From Bettongia penicillata ogilbyi (taxonomy: Eukaryota > Chordata > Mammalia > Diprotodontia > Potoroidae): a DNA stretch of 64,000 nt. The notes under the pieces are model-generated. The model ran no database searches, was not told the DNA's origin, and saw only the letters and a program-made list of their open reading frames with translations. The position numbers were made by a program, and so were the translations under genes. The DNA lies in contig JAJHZJ010000335.1 of NCBI GenBank assembly GCA_023548195.1, forward strand, positions 3,589,020 to 3,653,019. Reading direction: 5' to 3'. Shown piece after piece: positions 23,831 through 35,799 of the stretch; positions within the stretch are counted from its first letter, which is position 1; each line of letters opens with the position of its first letter.

Positions 23831-24330
23831 AGAGATATAGAATAATAGCGTGAGGAGAAGATGGGAGAAATAGATCCAGAATATATTTAGAGGGACTGGC
23901 CTTGGGAAAGGGAAGAGTCTGTATGATTAAGGAAATTTTTGGATCGGATTCACATTTACAATAAGACACACTTCAGAAGAAAAAGCTGGACATTTTATGG
24001 ATTTACAGAAAAGGCAAATGCACAGACAGTTTACAGTTATCGCAGCAATAATTAATATATTCTTTTACTAATATAATTACAGAAATACTAGTATAGATAT
24101 AAGAGGAAATCGAAAAAAAGTCACCTATCCAGGGAGACACCAACTCCTGAAGTTTCTTAGCTGAGAAAACCTAGGATACATCTTTCAGGGTCTAAATTGG
24201 GAGCAAGGGGTCCCAGGCAGAGTGTCCTCTCCATGGTTCAGATTCCAAATTCCCCTCGGAACAGAGACTTAATAAATCCTTCCAAACAAAGAAGGCTCAT
24301 TGTCAAGAAAGAGGCTGTTTCTGTTTTTTC

Positions 24331-24335
24331 CATAG
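24331..24335 (+). promoter_or_regulatory. Putative 3' splice site of the intact V1R coding exon
   Basis: ctgttttttccatag then gtcacatag. The AG is at 24334-24335, leaving a 44-bp leader before the ATG. Conserved in position in all four V1R copies. V1R genes typically have an intronless coding exon preceded by spliced non-coding exons, which fits. Confidence 0.65.
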
Positions 24336-24379
24336 GTCACATAGAATTTGACACGTCATTCTCACAAGATACCTAAAGA

Positions 24380-25279
24380 ATGTTGGCTTTGGAAAAAATG
24401 CTGGGGATAATATACCTGCAAATTGCTGCATGTGGTTTCCTAGGAAATTTGATCCTCTTCTATGTAAATACCTTTCATTTTCTCATTACTCATAGAAAAA
24501 ATTCTAAAAATCTGATTATCATCCATTTGGCCCTTTGCAATGTCATGGTGCTTCTCTTTAGGGGAATACCTACTATAATGAGGCTGTGGCAGTTGAAATG
24601 TCTCCTGGAAGAGACTGGAATCAAAATCATAACGTACATGCAAGCACTAACCCGGAGCCTCTCTTTGTGTGGCACCTGCATCTTCAGTGTATTCCAGGCT
24701 ACCATTATTAGTCCCAACAACTCCCTGTGGGCACAGCTCAAAATGAGATCACCAAAGTGCATCATTCTATACATTCTTCTTTGCTGGATCTTCAATCTAC
24801 TATTAGATGGGATTCTAGTTCAATACTATGATATTCCAAAGAACAGAACAGAGAGTAAATATGGTTGTAACACTGGGTATAGATCTCTAGATTTGGATAA
24901 TATGAATAATGCTAACAAAACAATCATATTATGTGTTTATGATACATTGTTTGTAAGTCTCATGACCTTTTCAAGTGCCAAAATGGTATATATCCTATAC
25001 AGGCATAAGAAGAATGTAAGACATATTCACAGTAATAGTCTTGCCACTAAAATATCCCCTGAAACCAGAGCCACCCAAGCCATCTTACTTCTAGTAGGCA
25101 CCTATATTTTCTTTAACACATTCAGTCCCATTTTTGCTGTGTGTATGTTCTATTTCAAATATACAAAAAATTGGGTTATACATACCTCAGTATTTTTGTC
25201 TCTGTGGTATCCAGCAGTCAGCCCTTTTATTCTGATATGCACTGATACCCAGATACCCAGGACCTGTGCTCATCGATAA
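24380..25279 (+). CDS. Vomeronasal receptor type 1 (V1R), intact
   Basis: A 299-residue class A-like GPCR of the V1R family, the usual length for V1Rs, expected at the surface of apical vomeronasal neurons to detect small pheromone-type ligands via Gi2. Approximate TMs: TM1 8-36 (GFLGNLILFYVNTFHFL), TM2 44-64 (HLALCNVMVLLFRGIP), TM3 86-110 (SLSLCGTCIFSVFQATII), TM4 126-147, TM5 180-207, TM6 229-258, TM7 264-288. Family landmarks: Cys74 in loop 1 and Cys163 in loop 2 (probable disulfide), the N155-R-T glycosylation site, HIHS at 215-218, SPETRATQ at 226-233, and WYPAVSPFILI at 276-286. The ATG has an A at -3, and the three relics align at the same start. There are no stops or frameshifts. The nearest relative in the window is pseudogene 1. 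The ligand and subfamily cannot be told from sequence here. Confidence 0.96.
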   Translation: MLALEKMLGIIYLQIAACGFLGNLILFYVNTFHFLITHRKNSKNLIIIHLALCNVMVLLFRGIPTIMRLWQLKCLLEETGIKIITYMQALTRSLSLCGTCIFSVFQATIISPNNSLWAQLKMRSPKCIILYILLCWIFNLLLDGILVQYYDIPKNRTESKYGCNTGYRSLDLDNMNNANKTIILCVYDTLFVSLMTFSSAKMVYILYRHKKNVRHIHSNSLATKISPETRATQAILLLVGTYIFFNTFSPIFAVCMFYFKYTKNWVIHTSVFLSLWYPAVSPFILICTDTQIPRTCAHR

Positions 25280-26045
25280 ATGGAAGGTGACAGAGTCTCC
25301 ATCATCTCGTTATATAAAGATGCGTAGAAGACCTAGAGGCATAAAAATGCACTGTCGAAGCTCAATGCAACAGAAAAAAAACATCTAAGCCAGTCATTCA
25401 ATAGATCCTTGAAACTGAGGTGCAAGAATGAAGAATCATGAAGAAATGGTTGTTTTCTGAACTCTAGACTCCTTTCCCCATTGGATAGTTCCATGAAAAG
25501 CTACAAAGCATCTGAATATACCTGAAAAAATGATGGCTCTTCCTGGTTGACCTTGTGGCAACTTCCTTAGGTTTGTCTTATAATAATTCTGTTTTCATAG
25601 CTTCTTTTTACATTTCCCTTGAAAGCCTTATTCCCAACTCTTGCGTCAGGGAACAACTGCTCTGCTTTACCTAGACCCTCTCTAATTAGATAAACCTCCC
25701 CCGGTCATCTCAGTAATTTAACCTCCTGAATGTATTTGCCCACCAGAAAAACATGCTTGGAAACATAGAATAAGTATTTTCAACTTTCTGAAATAACTGT
25801 TATTGTTAACTAACAGGTGGATCAATAGGTTTATGAAATACTCATCTTCGTGTTTGATGGGTAATGGATGTTTCATAAAATGAACTAATAAAAAGAACTA
25901 ATATATCATTGTTCTATGGAAAACTGAGGGCTAAAACAGTACCGAGGTGTCCCCCAAAATCATTGCATGTCAGTTCCTCAGCTTAAAAAGACAATAAGAA
26001 TATATTTGCTAAGTGTCTTGCAAATGTAATTAAAGGTGCTTTAAA
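25280..26045. other. 3' flank of the intact V1R, paralogous to 5592-6345
   Basis: Collinear with the pseudogene 1 flank ('gttccatgaaaagct', 'aactaataaaaagaactaat', 'aagtgtcttg'), up to the HAL1 insertion point after 'aggtgctttaaa'. Confidence 0.7.
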
Positions 26046-26728
26046 TTAAAAAGATTGACAAGATGGTGGAGTAGAAAGATGGACCTGTAGAAGCTACCCC
26101 CTACAGAGTCCATAAAATACCTGTAAAAAATGACTAAAAAAATTCCAGAGCAGCAGAAGCCACAAAGTGACAGAGTGAAAGAGGTTTCAAGCACAAGACA
26201 GCCTGGAAGGCCAATACAGCAGAGCACAACCTATCGTGGATATCGTGGCATGGCAGGGACATGACCATGGCAGGTTTAATGGGGTCACTGGCAGCAGAAG
26301 TTCCCAGATTGTTCAACCCACAAATGCCAAAGACAGCTTCAAAAGTGAGTGAGAAAGTTCTTTCAGCTCTATGAGAAGGGGACTCAGTCTTGACTCACCA
26401 ATAGCAACGACTGCAGTGGCAGCATCCACTTTTGGAGCCCTCTACTTAAAGAGCCTAGGGAAATTGAGTTGTTGATCTGGGTTTCAGCCTTGAGTGGTGA
26501 CCCTGGGGTGAGGAGGAGTACTCCTCTGGTGGAGCTGGTGGAGGCTCCTCCTCACAGATTCTGGGCAGAAGAGTGCTTGTTTTTGCTCCCAGATCAGAGC
26601 ACAGACCAGGAGAGGAGTAACACTTCTCCCTTGACTGTACCATGTTGGAGGAACTGACAACTTACAGGTCCCCAGAGTGTACCCTCTTCTTCACAAAGGA
26701 TTCAAAAGTCAAATAATTGGCTGGCAAA

Positions 26729-27402
26729 ATGCCAAAAAAGGGGGAAAAATAACACTATTGGAAGGCTATGTTCTTGGTGAACAGGTATTTTCTTCCAATC
26801 TTTCAGATAAGGAAGAACAATGCATACCATCAGAGGAAGACATCAAAATCAAGGCCTCTGCATCCAAAACCTCCAAAATATGTATGTAATGGTCTCAGGT
26901 CATGGAAAAGCTCAAAAAGAATTTTGAAAATCATGTAAGAGAGGTCGAGGAAAGATTGGAAAGAGAAATAAGAGTAATGCAAGAAAATCATGAAAAGCAA
27001 GTCAAAAGCTTGCTAAAGAAACACAAAAAAATGGTGAAGAAATTAATACCTTTAAAGATAGGCTAACTCAATTGGCAAAAGAGATCCAAAAGTCAATGCT
27101 TCCTTTAAAAAGCAGAATTAGCCAAATGGAAAAGGAAGTTCAAAAGCTCACTGAAGAAAATGGTTTTTTGAAAATTAGAATGGAGCAGATGGAAGCTAAT
27201 AACTTTATGAGAAACCAAGAAATTACAATACAAAACCAAAAGAATGAAAAAGTAGTGGACAATGTGAAATATCTCATTGGATAAAAGACTGATTTTCAAA
27301 ATAGATTCAAGAGAGAGAATTTAAAAATTATGGGGCTGCCTTAAGGCCATGATCAAAAAAACAAAGAGCCTAGACAACATCTTTCATGAAATTATAAGGG
27401 AA
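26729..27402 (+). pseudogene. Old HAL1 ORF1, N-terminal and coiled-coil part
   Basis: The MPKKG-type start at 26729 is followed by several stops. The best open part (27072-27284) encodes coiled coil (SRISQMEKEVQKLTEEN) and the run-up to the RRM (NQKNEKVVDNVKYLIG). It is clearly more decayed than the three full-length copies. Confidence 0.75.
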
Positions 27403-28398
27403 TAATTTCCCAATTGCTAAATGGTCAAAGCATATGAACAAGCAATTTTCAGGGGAAAAAATTAAAGATATGTATAATCATAAGAAAAAATGCTCTAAAT
27501 TAGAGAGATGCAAATCAAAACAACTCTGAGGTACCACATCACACCTATAAGATTGGCAAACATGACAGAACAAAAAATGATAAATGCTGGAGAGGATGTG
27601 GGAGAGTTGGAACATTAATTCATTGTTGGTGGAGCTGTAAGTTCATCCCACCATTCTGGAGAACAATTTGGAACCATGCCCAAAGGGCTACAAAAATGTG
27701 CATATCCTTTGACCCAGTAATATTGCTACTAGGACTGTATCCCCAAGAGATCATAAAAATGGGAAAAGGTCCCACATGTACAAACATATTTATAGCAGCA
27801 CTCTTTGTGGTTGCCAAGAACTGGAAATCAAGGCGAAAAATTATGGTATATGAATGTAATGGAGGACTATTGTGCCATAATAAATGATGAACAAGAAGAT
27901 TTCAGGGAGGCCTGGAAGGAGTTACATGATCTGATGCTGAGTAAAAGGAGCAGAACCAGGAGAACTTTGTGCACAGCAACGACCACAGTGTGCAAGAGTT
28001 TTTTCTGGAAGACTTGGAACTTCGTAATAATGCAAGAACTTCCTAAAAAAAAATTCCAATGGTGGTATTCTAAGGCAAAATGTCTTCCACACTCAGAGAA
28101 AGAAATATGGAAGTCATTCGCAGAATGTAGCAGATCATCTTTGTATGTGTGTGGGTTTTAGTGTATTATGTTTTGATTTGTGATATGATTTCTTCCATTT
28201 ATTTTAGGACGACTACATAGCATGACTATAGTGAAAATGTACTCAATAGGAAAGTATATGTAGAACCTATACAGAATTGTATGCTGTTGCGGGGAGGGAG
28301 GCGGGTAGTGGGGAAACAATGTGGGGGGATAAAATCTTAATTTTAAGGAAGTGATTGTAGAACACTAAAAAAAAGAAGAAAAAACTTTTTTAAAAAGA
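27403..28398 (+). mobile_element. L1 3' end inserted into the old HAL1
   Basis: 5'-truncated L1 starting 'ttgctaaatggtcaaagcat', running through 'caaaacaactctgaggtacc', 'ggagaggatgtgggag', 'ccaagagatcataaaaatgg', and ending after 'tagaacactaaaa'. The junctions carry 'gaaattataaggga' (left) and 'gaaattatcaagga' (right), a diverged TSD matching HAL1 ORF1 sequence. Confidence 0.85.
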
Positions 28399-28665
28399 AG
28401 AAATTATCAAGGAAAACTGCCTTGATATTCTAGAACCACGGGGTAAAATAAATTTTGAAAGAATTCACCAATCACCTCCTGAAAGAGATTCAACAAGAAA
28501 AACTTTCAGGGGTGTGATAGAACGGAGGGTTGATTGGGGAAAGGGTCATCAGAATGCATGGCGTTTGGGGATAAGGATAGGGGAGAGATGGGAAGATAAT
28601 TTGGAAATCAAAATTTTGTGGAAATGAATGTTGAAAATTAAAATTACATAAATAAAAAAAACAAT

Positions 28666-29104
28666 GAACACTAAAATACAAAACGAATGAGGTCCATTAA
28701 CTGGAGGCAGAGTCTCAGATAACAAGACCTTTGTTTTGGATATCTTGAGTTGAATCCCCAAGTCAAGCTTTTGCAAGAAAAAAAAACTTTCTCATGCAAT
28801 GAATATTGTAAATCTGAATGATACCAACATCCAAAGAGGGAGTATTATTCTAAAATGTATTAAGAAAAATATAGCACAAAATGGGGGAAATGAGAAATGT
28901 AAACCAAGGATAGAGACTCACAGGGTGGAGGGGTAGACTTAGAAACATCCTTGGATAGACTGTAAACTCTGTAGTACCCAATCAACTGGGAATTCAAGGG
29001 ACGAATTTACATTAGCAACAAGGAAAAAATGTCTTTTCTCATGGCAGGATATGCCTATTAATTTTAGAAATCTGAATCTGTAAATAAAATTCTTTTTTTC
29101 TGGC
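28666..29104. other. Unassigned inserted DNA
   Basis: Lies between the HAL1 end and the resumption of the V1R flank at about 29105 ('gaacagccagtggag'). It is absent from the paralogue at 6.35 kb, so it is probably another insertion or flank carried along. No family recognised. Confidence 0.4.
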
Positions 29105-29399
29105 AAAAAAAGAACAGCCAGTGGAGAACACTGCATATGTGTATCTTCAAAAGTATATAGCAGAGAGAAAAAGTAGAAAGAATAATGAGAAGTGAGACCA
29201 CTAGGATTTTATAGGAGACGAATTCATCGAAAACAGCAAAGTATAAAACCTATTCTCTCAAATACAAACAGGTCCTCTAGTGAATCAATAACAAGAACAA
29301 GTAGAAGTTCTAAAGAAAGGAAAGAAACTTGGCTTCATAGGTAGGTTTTAAGAATAAAACTTAGGTGTCTCTGTTTGCTCTCTTTTGTTAATCACTTAT

Positions 29400-29660
29400 A
29401 ATTTGGTTTCTGAGGTCAGCACAATGGCTTTATAGACCTTCACTTGGGTAGTCATTTTAATTCCTCTTTTCTCCCACTCTTCCCTTTAAAGTTTCCCAAA
29501 GACTAAGGTAACTTTGGTGATGTTTGTGTCAATCGCATTATCAATGTGTATTTCCCAGGAAAGTATGCTGGCAATGTTAGTGAAGACATCCTCAGCATTC
29601 AAAAGTTCCCCATTCCCTGTAAACGGTGGTTCCACTTCTGGGTACTGTGGTGCCAGCTGG
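29400..29660 (-). mobile_element. RTE (BovB-like) fragment
   Basis: The minus-strand frame at 29486-29710 reads SWEIHIDNAIDTNITKV, matching PREVHIDNETDIHITRA of the 1285-1608 relic. DNA words 'ctttatagaccttcactt' and 'ctttcccaaagacta' also fit the family. Confidence 0.75.
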
Positions 29661-30539
29661 TACAAAACTTTGCAAAGATGGATAACATTTCCTGTGGAGT
29701 CAGAGAACAAGGATTGAAATTCTGGTACTTTTACTTACTGTTCATTTGACCTTGGAATAGCTTCATTTAGTCTTTAGGATTGAGTTTCATCCCTATAGAA
29801 AAGAAGAAGTTAACATAACCAGATTAAAAAGATTATTCCCATACTGCATGCAAGGCCTTAGTCTGCCCACTAAAATATAAAAGATTTTGTCCCTGGTTTC
29901 TGTGCTAACGTGCAGAACAGTCCTCATCAATCTCTGATAGAAAGCCAATTCCCAGTAGGTAGTGATGGCAGAACCATCCAAAGATTTCTTCAGAGCCTGC
30001 TTAGTGTTTCTTAGCAAGGTGGTAGGGGAGCCTCTTAACTAGAAGAGCTTGGTTGGCACACATGATAGTTGAGGTGTCCCAAATACATTCACTAATTACG
30101 TTTTTAATAATTGTATTATCATCCAATGTATTGCATAATTAGTGTCTGGGAGAGTCTGAAGTATTGGAACTTTAATAAGAGAAAATAATGATATTTAACT
30201 TGTGTTACTAACTATTCTTAGCTGATCAACTTGGGTAACTTTAATTTACAAAAAAAATTTCACTGCATAAGAACAAGAGAGAAAAAGACAAAGTCATATT
30301 TGTAATAGGAAAAAAATAGTACTGAGAAAGGCCCCCAGCACACAGGGAATGCACATGATTCATCACCTACAATCACCACCACATTTGAGCCCCTCCTGAG
30401 TGTGGAGCAATTGACCAGCAGACAGAGAGGTACAGCATTTGCATGAGACTCATCTCTTGCTCTCTCAGAACTCAGAACTTAGTGGGAAGCATATGCCTGA
30501 CCAGACATAGAAATCTATTATTGGAAAGATTTCAAAAAA
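29661..30539. other. Gene-free unassigned stretch
   Basis: A 74-codon minus-strand frame at 29793-30017 has no recognisable relative. The rest is AT-rich. Confidence 0.35.
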
Positions 30540-31240
30540 AAATGCAACAATTGAAAATTATTTTACTTATTTGGAAAAACTAACCAAATCAATCGATTGG
30601 AAAAACAAAAAGTGAATAATATCCCAAAAAAGTAATGCAAAAGTATTAAGGAAGGAGGTTCAGCAGTACAGGATGTTAAAAAAAATATATTATGAGGCAG
30701 TAATACCAAAAAATATCTGGTACCAGCTAAGAAAGGTAAAAGTAGATCATATGAAACAGAGTAGAGCTACATTTTATAGCAGCAAATAAATAAAGTAACC
30801 TTATATTTAACAAGTGTTAAGATTGAAGTTTTGTAATAAGAATTTATTATTTGGAAAAACTGTTAAGAAAACTGGAAAGAAATTTTGCAGAAATTTTGCA
30901 TAGACTAATACCTTACATCATTTATAAAGACCAGGTCAAAATGAACACATGATCTAGATATAAAGAGAGATAGTACAAGAAAAATTAGGAGAACATAGAA
31001 CATATTGATTATCAGATTTAGGGAAATGTAAACAATTTATGAATAAACAAAAGATCGAGAGCAAAGTCAAGTATAAAAGGTCTAGTTTTGCTTACCTTAA
31101 ATTAAAAAGTTTGTGTACAAATAAAACAAGTGTAGCCAAAATAAGAAAGAAAGCAGAAAATTGGGGGAAAATTATAGACAGTTTCATGGACAGAAGTCTC
31201 ATATCTCAAGTATATAAAGAAATTCGAATCTATAAGAATC
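30540..31240 (+). mobile_element. L1 ORF2 C-terminal fragment
   Basis: Diverged L1 ORF2 DNA. The frame at 31039 reads YLKLKSLCTNKTSVAKIRKK and ENWGKIIDSFMDRSLISQVY, typical of the L1 ORF2p C-terminus. Upstream 'tattatgaggcagtaatacc' and 'atatctggtaccagc' are also L1. Confidence 0.85.
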
Positions 31241-31249
31241 AAAAGGAGA

Positions 31250-32115
31250 TTACAGGGCTTTCTTTGCTAGGACTGAGGCAGAACTGTGTTGCTTTGCCCA
31301 TATGTGGATCTAGGTCACAGTCCTGGGTGGCAGTCCTGGGGCAAGGAGGAGCACTAGCATAGCAGAGTTTGTGACCACAGTGGAGGGGAAACACTCCTCA
31401 CATTTCCAGGGCAGAAAATAGTGCTTGTGCTTGCTCACAGATCAGGCCACAAGTCAGGAGAAGAATAAACACCTCTGCTTAGATCACATCAACTTGGAAG
31501 AACTGAAAACATACAAGTCTCCAGAAGTATCTCTGAAATAGCTGCACAAAATCCCTGAAGCTTGGGATAGCTTTCACTCCCCCCAGGAAACAGAGCCCTA
31601 CCTTAACAAAGAGCTAGGAAGTAAGGTAATATGCTGAGAAAATGATCAAACAACAAGCTTAGGGTTAGAAAATCACTCTAATCATAGAAACGTGCTCCGG
31701 TGAAAAGGAAGATTAAAACATACACTCAGAAAAAGACAACAAAGTCAAAGCTCCTATAACCAAAGAGTCCAAGAAAAATATGAATTGGTTTAAAGCCATG
31801 GAAGAACTCAAAAAGGATTCTGAAAATCGGATAAGAGAAATAGAGGAAAAATTGGGGAGAGAAATGAGAGTGATGCAAGGAAATCAAGAAAACTGAGTGA
31901 ACAACTTGCTAAAGGAGATACAAAACATTGCTGAAGAAAATAACACCTTGAAAAATGAACTAACCCAAATGGCAAAAGAGGACCAAAAAGCCAATGACGA
32001 GAAGAATGCCTTCAAAAGTAGAACAGGCCAAATGGAAAAGGAGATTCAAAAGTTCACTGAAGGGAATAATTCCTTAAGAATTAGAATGGAGCAAATGGAA
32101 GCTTGTTTAAAATCT
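31250..32115 (+). mobile_element. HAL1/L1 5' UTR and ORF1 N-terminal fragment
   Basis: 5' UTR wording ('cagtcctggggcaaggagga', 'cagatcaggccacaag', 'aacttggaagaactgaaaac') precedes a start region at 31642. Coiled-coil ORF1 follows (31897-32133: NTLKNELTQMAKEDQKANDE). It stops after 'aatggaagcttg', before the RRM. Confidence 0.75.
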
Positions 32116-32644
32116 ATTGAGATAATCTGTTGAGACAATAATATGATTTCTGCTCTCTCAAAGTTTATGCATATTGTAATGACTGTTTGGCATAATTCAG
32201 ATTTGCTTCCAGAATGACTTGATAATGTCAATTAACAATGAATGCATGTGCCTGTTGTCCTACATCCCCTCTTAGGTCTTCCTCTAGTTGCTGTTTATTT
32301 TTAACATCAATTTTAACAATCTAAAGGGCATGTGCTTCTGCTAATCTTAGGCTTCCTTTACATATGGCGTTACATTTCCAAACCTCAAATGAATCCCTGT
32401 GAGAGTTTCTGTTTGTCTTCACCGTTATGCTTGCTTTTGGTATATAATTATTATATGCTACCTGTCTCCAACAGTATCTGGGAAACTAACTCTAGACATC
32501 ATCAAGAATTGAATAAAGTTCAAACAAATATTTCTAGCAAATTAAATATCTCTGTTCTTAATTTTGTGCCTTAATGCCATGTTTTTGGCATGGAGGTAGA
32601 TTCAGAAAATTTTAATCAACTATATTTTTCCCTTAAATAAAGGT

Positions 32645-32805
32645 AGTAGAGTTCTGTGGAAAGAGGCTGACCTTGGAGTCAGAATTATCTTGGTTTAAGG
32701 TTCAACTTTGGCACTTAGTATTTTTATGACCAGAGACAAATTTAGTAATAAGCTCACGTATTTTTTAAAGTTTGAATTTCTTCTGTAAAAAAAGTAATCT
32801 GTTCA
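32645..32805 (+). mobile_element. MIR-like SINE
   Basis: 'gtagagttctgtggaaagag', 'accttggagtcagaatta', 'ggttcaactttggcactta': the classic MIR 5' half, diverged. Confidence 0.7.
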
Positions 32806-33399
32806 TTTCTGAAATTTTCTTTCCTGATTGGGACTAAATGAATGAATGAACAAAAGAAAGACAAAACAATGAGACATTTTCATTCTGCTGAGAACCATCT
32901 TCACAGCTGTGTAAAGAAAGACCAAAGTAAACCTGGGTTGTGCTCTGAAGGAGCTTACAAGCTAAAAGGAGGAGACCATGCTTTCATGGAAAGAGATTCC
33001 TGGGACAATTATAGGGATTGGGAATGACATCCTTGGAATACCTTTACATACTTATCTTTGGGAGCAGTGGCAGAGTTCATTTGATCATGTTTTCATAGAG
33101 AGAAAGAGGGGGAACACTATAAGTTTAGCAGCAAAGAAACTTGAGGAAAGGTGGCTAGGGAGGAAATGAAGTAGAAAGTGAAGCACAATTATGCCTCCCT
33201 GGAAATAATGTTGCTGCTAAGACCATTAGAGAAAAGTGGTCCAGAGTGGACAGTCCAAAAGTGAAGTGCTTGAAACCTCCAGGCAAGGTTCTAATCCATA
33301 GTACAAGCTGGATAGTTGGCAAATGGCCAGGGTGTAGGAAGTATACATTCTTACTCAGATGAGAAGAACCTTTCTTGTTAATCTTTCAAGTTTCTTAGG
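32806..33399. other. Gene-free unassigned stretch
   Basis: Short open frames only (61-63 codons), none recognisable. Confidence 0.35.
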
Positions 33400-33540
33400 C
33401 TAAAACACTGTTTCACACGACCTCTTTGCTGGTTCTGCTGTTCCAGGATTTGTTTGAGAGCACTATTTTATGATTGTTTGGAAGTGAATATGCAAGAGTT
33501 ATAGTGATTTACTGCTTAGTCTACCATCTTAGCTGCCAAA
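33400..33540 (-). mobile_element. L1/HAL1 5' UTR fragment, minus strand
   Basis: The reverse complement starts 'ggcagctaagatggtagact' and includes 'gaacagcagaacc', matching the old HAL1 5' ends ('aagatggtggagtag', 'gagcagcagaagcc'). Confidence 0.6.
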
Positions 33541-33589
33541 AGTCATCCTGCCATTTTAATCCTACATATCAGTAATGAGGGTCATAATA

Positions 33590-34060
33590 TTGGGGATTCT
33601 GATTAATTAATAGACTGTGGTGCCACATAAGTATTAGCATTTGAAACAACAGTTAACTTGCTTTAAAAAGGTCCTAGATTCCCTCAGACAAACTTTGTAA
33701 TAATTGTCCAGGTGACATGATAATCACAGCTCCAGGGGAAATCATCTCAGATATGACTGACTTTATAACTGTTCCTGGCCCTCTCCTTCCATCATGCTGC
33801 AATACGTTCACAGGTACACATGCACACACATATGCACGCTTGTGCAATAATCACATCTGTGTTTTATCCACCACCAGGTGAGAAGAAACCAGTAGGTTAA
33901 GTATCTCTTTGCCTTAATCTCAGACACAAGTTTGAGAGGACTGAAATATCTCATCAGTTCAGTGTTTCTATATCAAGATTTTAACTGGGACAGTGTTTAA
34001 CACAGTGCCTAGTAAACAGATGCTTAATAAATAGGTATTGAGTGATTTTTTTTTGGTTAC
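33590..34060 (+). promoter_or_regulatory. V1R upstream module, copy 2
   Basis: Aligned with 19460-19970: 'gattctgattaattaata', 'gtgacatgataatcac', then 'gctccaggggaaatc' (resembles but does not match an EBF/Olf-1 site), a CA-rich run, and CACCAG-GTGAGA with GT at 33878-33879, a good 5' splice-site match. 12.1 kb of mostly inserted repeats separates it from V1R pseudogene 4. Confidence 0.48.
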
Positions 34061-35790
34061 TTCAGGGGAAAGAAATCCATTGCTCTGAAATTGTCTGTGA
34101 CAAAATGAGGGATAAGCCTCTAAAATGAAAACAAAAATGATATTGACTTTTCTATGGTATGTAGAGATGGCAGTGTGCCTGTTTCAGAGGCATAGATAAA
34201 CGTCTCTAAAACTTTTTGATCTAGGCTTCATCTCAGCTTGGTCAAGGAAGTGTGGTTAAAGATCAAGGGACAGCTAATGCTGAGCATGTGGGCAAACAGC
34301 ACGGCCAGGAGTCTACATCATGAATCCTTATCACTTACAGTCTGATGAGATGGTTGAAAGAGGAGGATAGTCTTCAGTACTAGTCTAACTAGTCTTTCAA
34401 TAACTTCAAGAATGGAGGTTTTTTCTCACTTTAGTTTTGAGTTTATCAACACATAGAGTATCCTTGTTATCTTACTGACCCATCCCAGCTGAAATACTGA
34501 CATTGGATCATTTTAATATTTATAATTCTTAAAACCCGATACAAATATTCCATAAAACACATCCTTTAGGGAAAGATAGTAGGGCTTAATTTACTCAAGA
34601 TGATACTTAAGGAATTCACAGAATATTACTTAAGAAGGTAGTAAAATAAAGGATACCAGAAGCAGAAATACGCAAGAGAAATTGGATTTTTGCAAAATAC
34701 TTGAAAGCAAGTTAAAAATTTTACAGGATGTGATTGCATTAGGATTCAAATACTATATGCTGATGAAACAGTTCCTAGAGGTCTGGATCCAAAAAAAACC
34801 GTTTGTTGATGTAACAAAATAAAAATTACTACTAGATTCAAACACAAACAAAAAAGGTAGAGGAAATGAAAAACTTGTATAATACACAAAGAAAGATAAG
34901 ATATTAATGTGACACATTGATATTTATAAAATAAGATTTTTATAAATATATTTAGTAAATAGCCACTATATAAAAATATAAGATGTTGATAACAAGGAAG
35001 TGCATGCAACTTGAAATGTCAAATATAGAGTAACATTGCTAATGCATGATTTATCTTTCATTCATACAATCTGCTCAAAATATCACCTAATCACTGATAG
35101 TAAGCAGACTTGGATTTAATATCTGTTACACAATATTAGAATGAACCTGCAGAACTACAGGCAGCATTTTGTTATCAGTTGAAGAGATGTTCACTAGGGA
35201 AATGTAAAATTTCTATAAAACTCAGAGAATTGAGGAGCAAGATTTCTCTGCTCTCATCTAGCCTCTGTCAGAGAAAGGGGAAGTTTTCAAGATCAGTGGC
35301 TTAGAGCCAAATTAGGTTCTTAAATTTCTTGCTGCATTTAGAGAAGTACAGATACCTGGTTTCTAGTTTCAATAACTTGATGTTCTCATTTTCATAACCA
35401 ACCACATAACCCCAATGATCTGACAGTTGCTGTGCATACAAGTTAAGGGGAGCAAAAGCCCCTGAGTATGCAGCAAGGACTCTCTCTCTGTCTCTGTCTC
35501 TGTCGCTTTCACTCTCTCCATCCCCTACCTGAAATAGAAGAACTCAGCACAGACAGGTAAACTGAAAGCTCATTCTGACTGTCAGTTCTTTGAGTTTTCA
35601 TTTCTATCTTCTCAATCTCACTCTATGACTTCCTCTCCTCCTTGCTCGGGACTCACACTGATCCTAGCTGTGGTTTAAAACTGTCATACAGTAAGCTTAG
35701 GGGTTCCCTATATTCAAAAAACTTGTTCTTTATGCAGGTGTATAAACAGGTTCTCTTTCTTTTCTCAAGGGAAAGCAATGAATGTCTCTG
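34061..35790. other. Gene-free stretch with a TCTCTG microsatellite
   Basis: No gene. 35479-35515 is a (TCTCTG)n simple repeat. The frame at 34746-35009 (minus) is low-complexity and hydrophobic, and unrelated to V1R. Confidence 0.4.
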
Positions 35791-35799
35791 TAGACCTGT

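Larger units (their letters stand above)
26050..28665 (+). mobile_element. Old HAL1-type element, split by an L1
   Basis: Starts 'gacaagatggtggagtag', with the older 5' UTR ('ataaaatacctgtaaaaaat', 'gcagcagaagccacaaa'), and the ORF1 ATG at 26729. Coiled-coil ORF1 DNA runs to about 27402, where an L1 3' end intrudes (27403-28398). ORF1 resumes at 28399 ('gaaattatcaaggaaaactg') and jumps after about 28505, by internal deletion, to the 3' terminal module ending 'gaatgttgaaaattaaa'. It is absent from the paralogous site near 6345. Confidence 0.8.

Noticed and set aside
29793..30017. 74-codon minus-strand frame
   Set aside because: No family resemblance and no second copy; probably chance.
34746..35009. 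Hydrophobic 87-codon minus-strand frame, considered as a receptor fragment
   Set aside because: AT-rich low-complexity composition; no conserved V1R landmarks (SPE-RAT, YPA-S, loop Cys).
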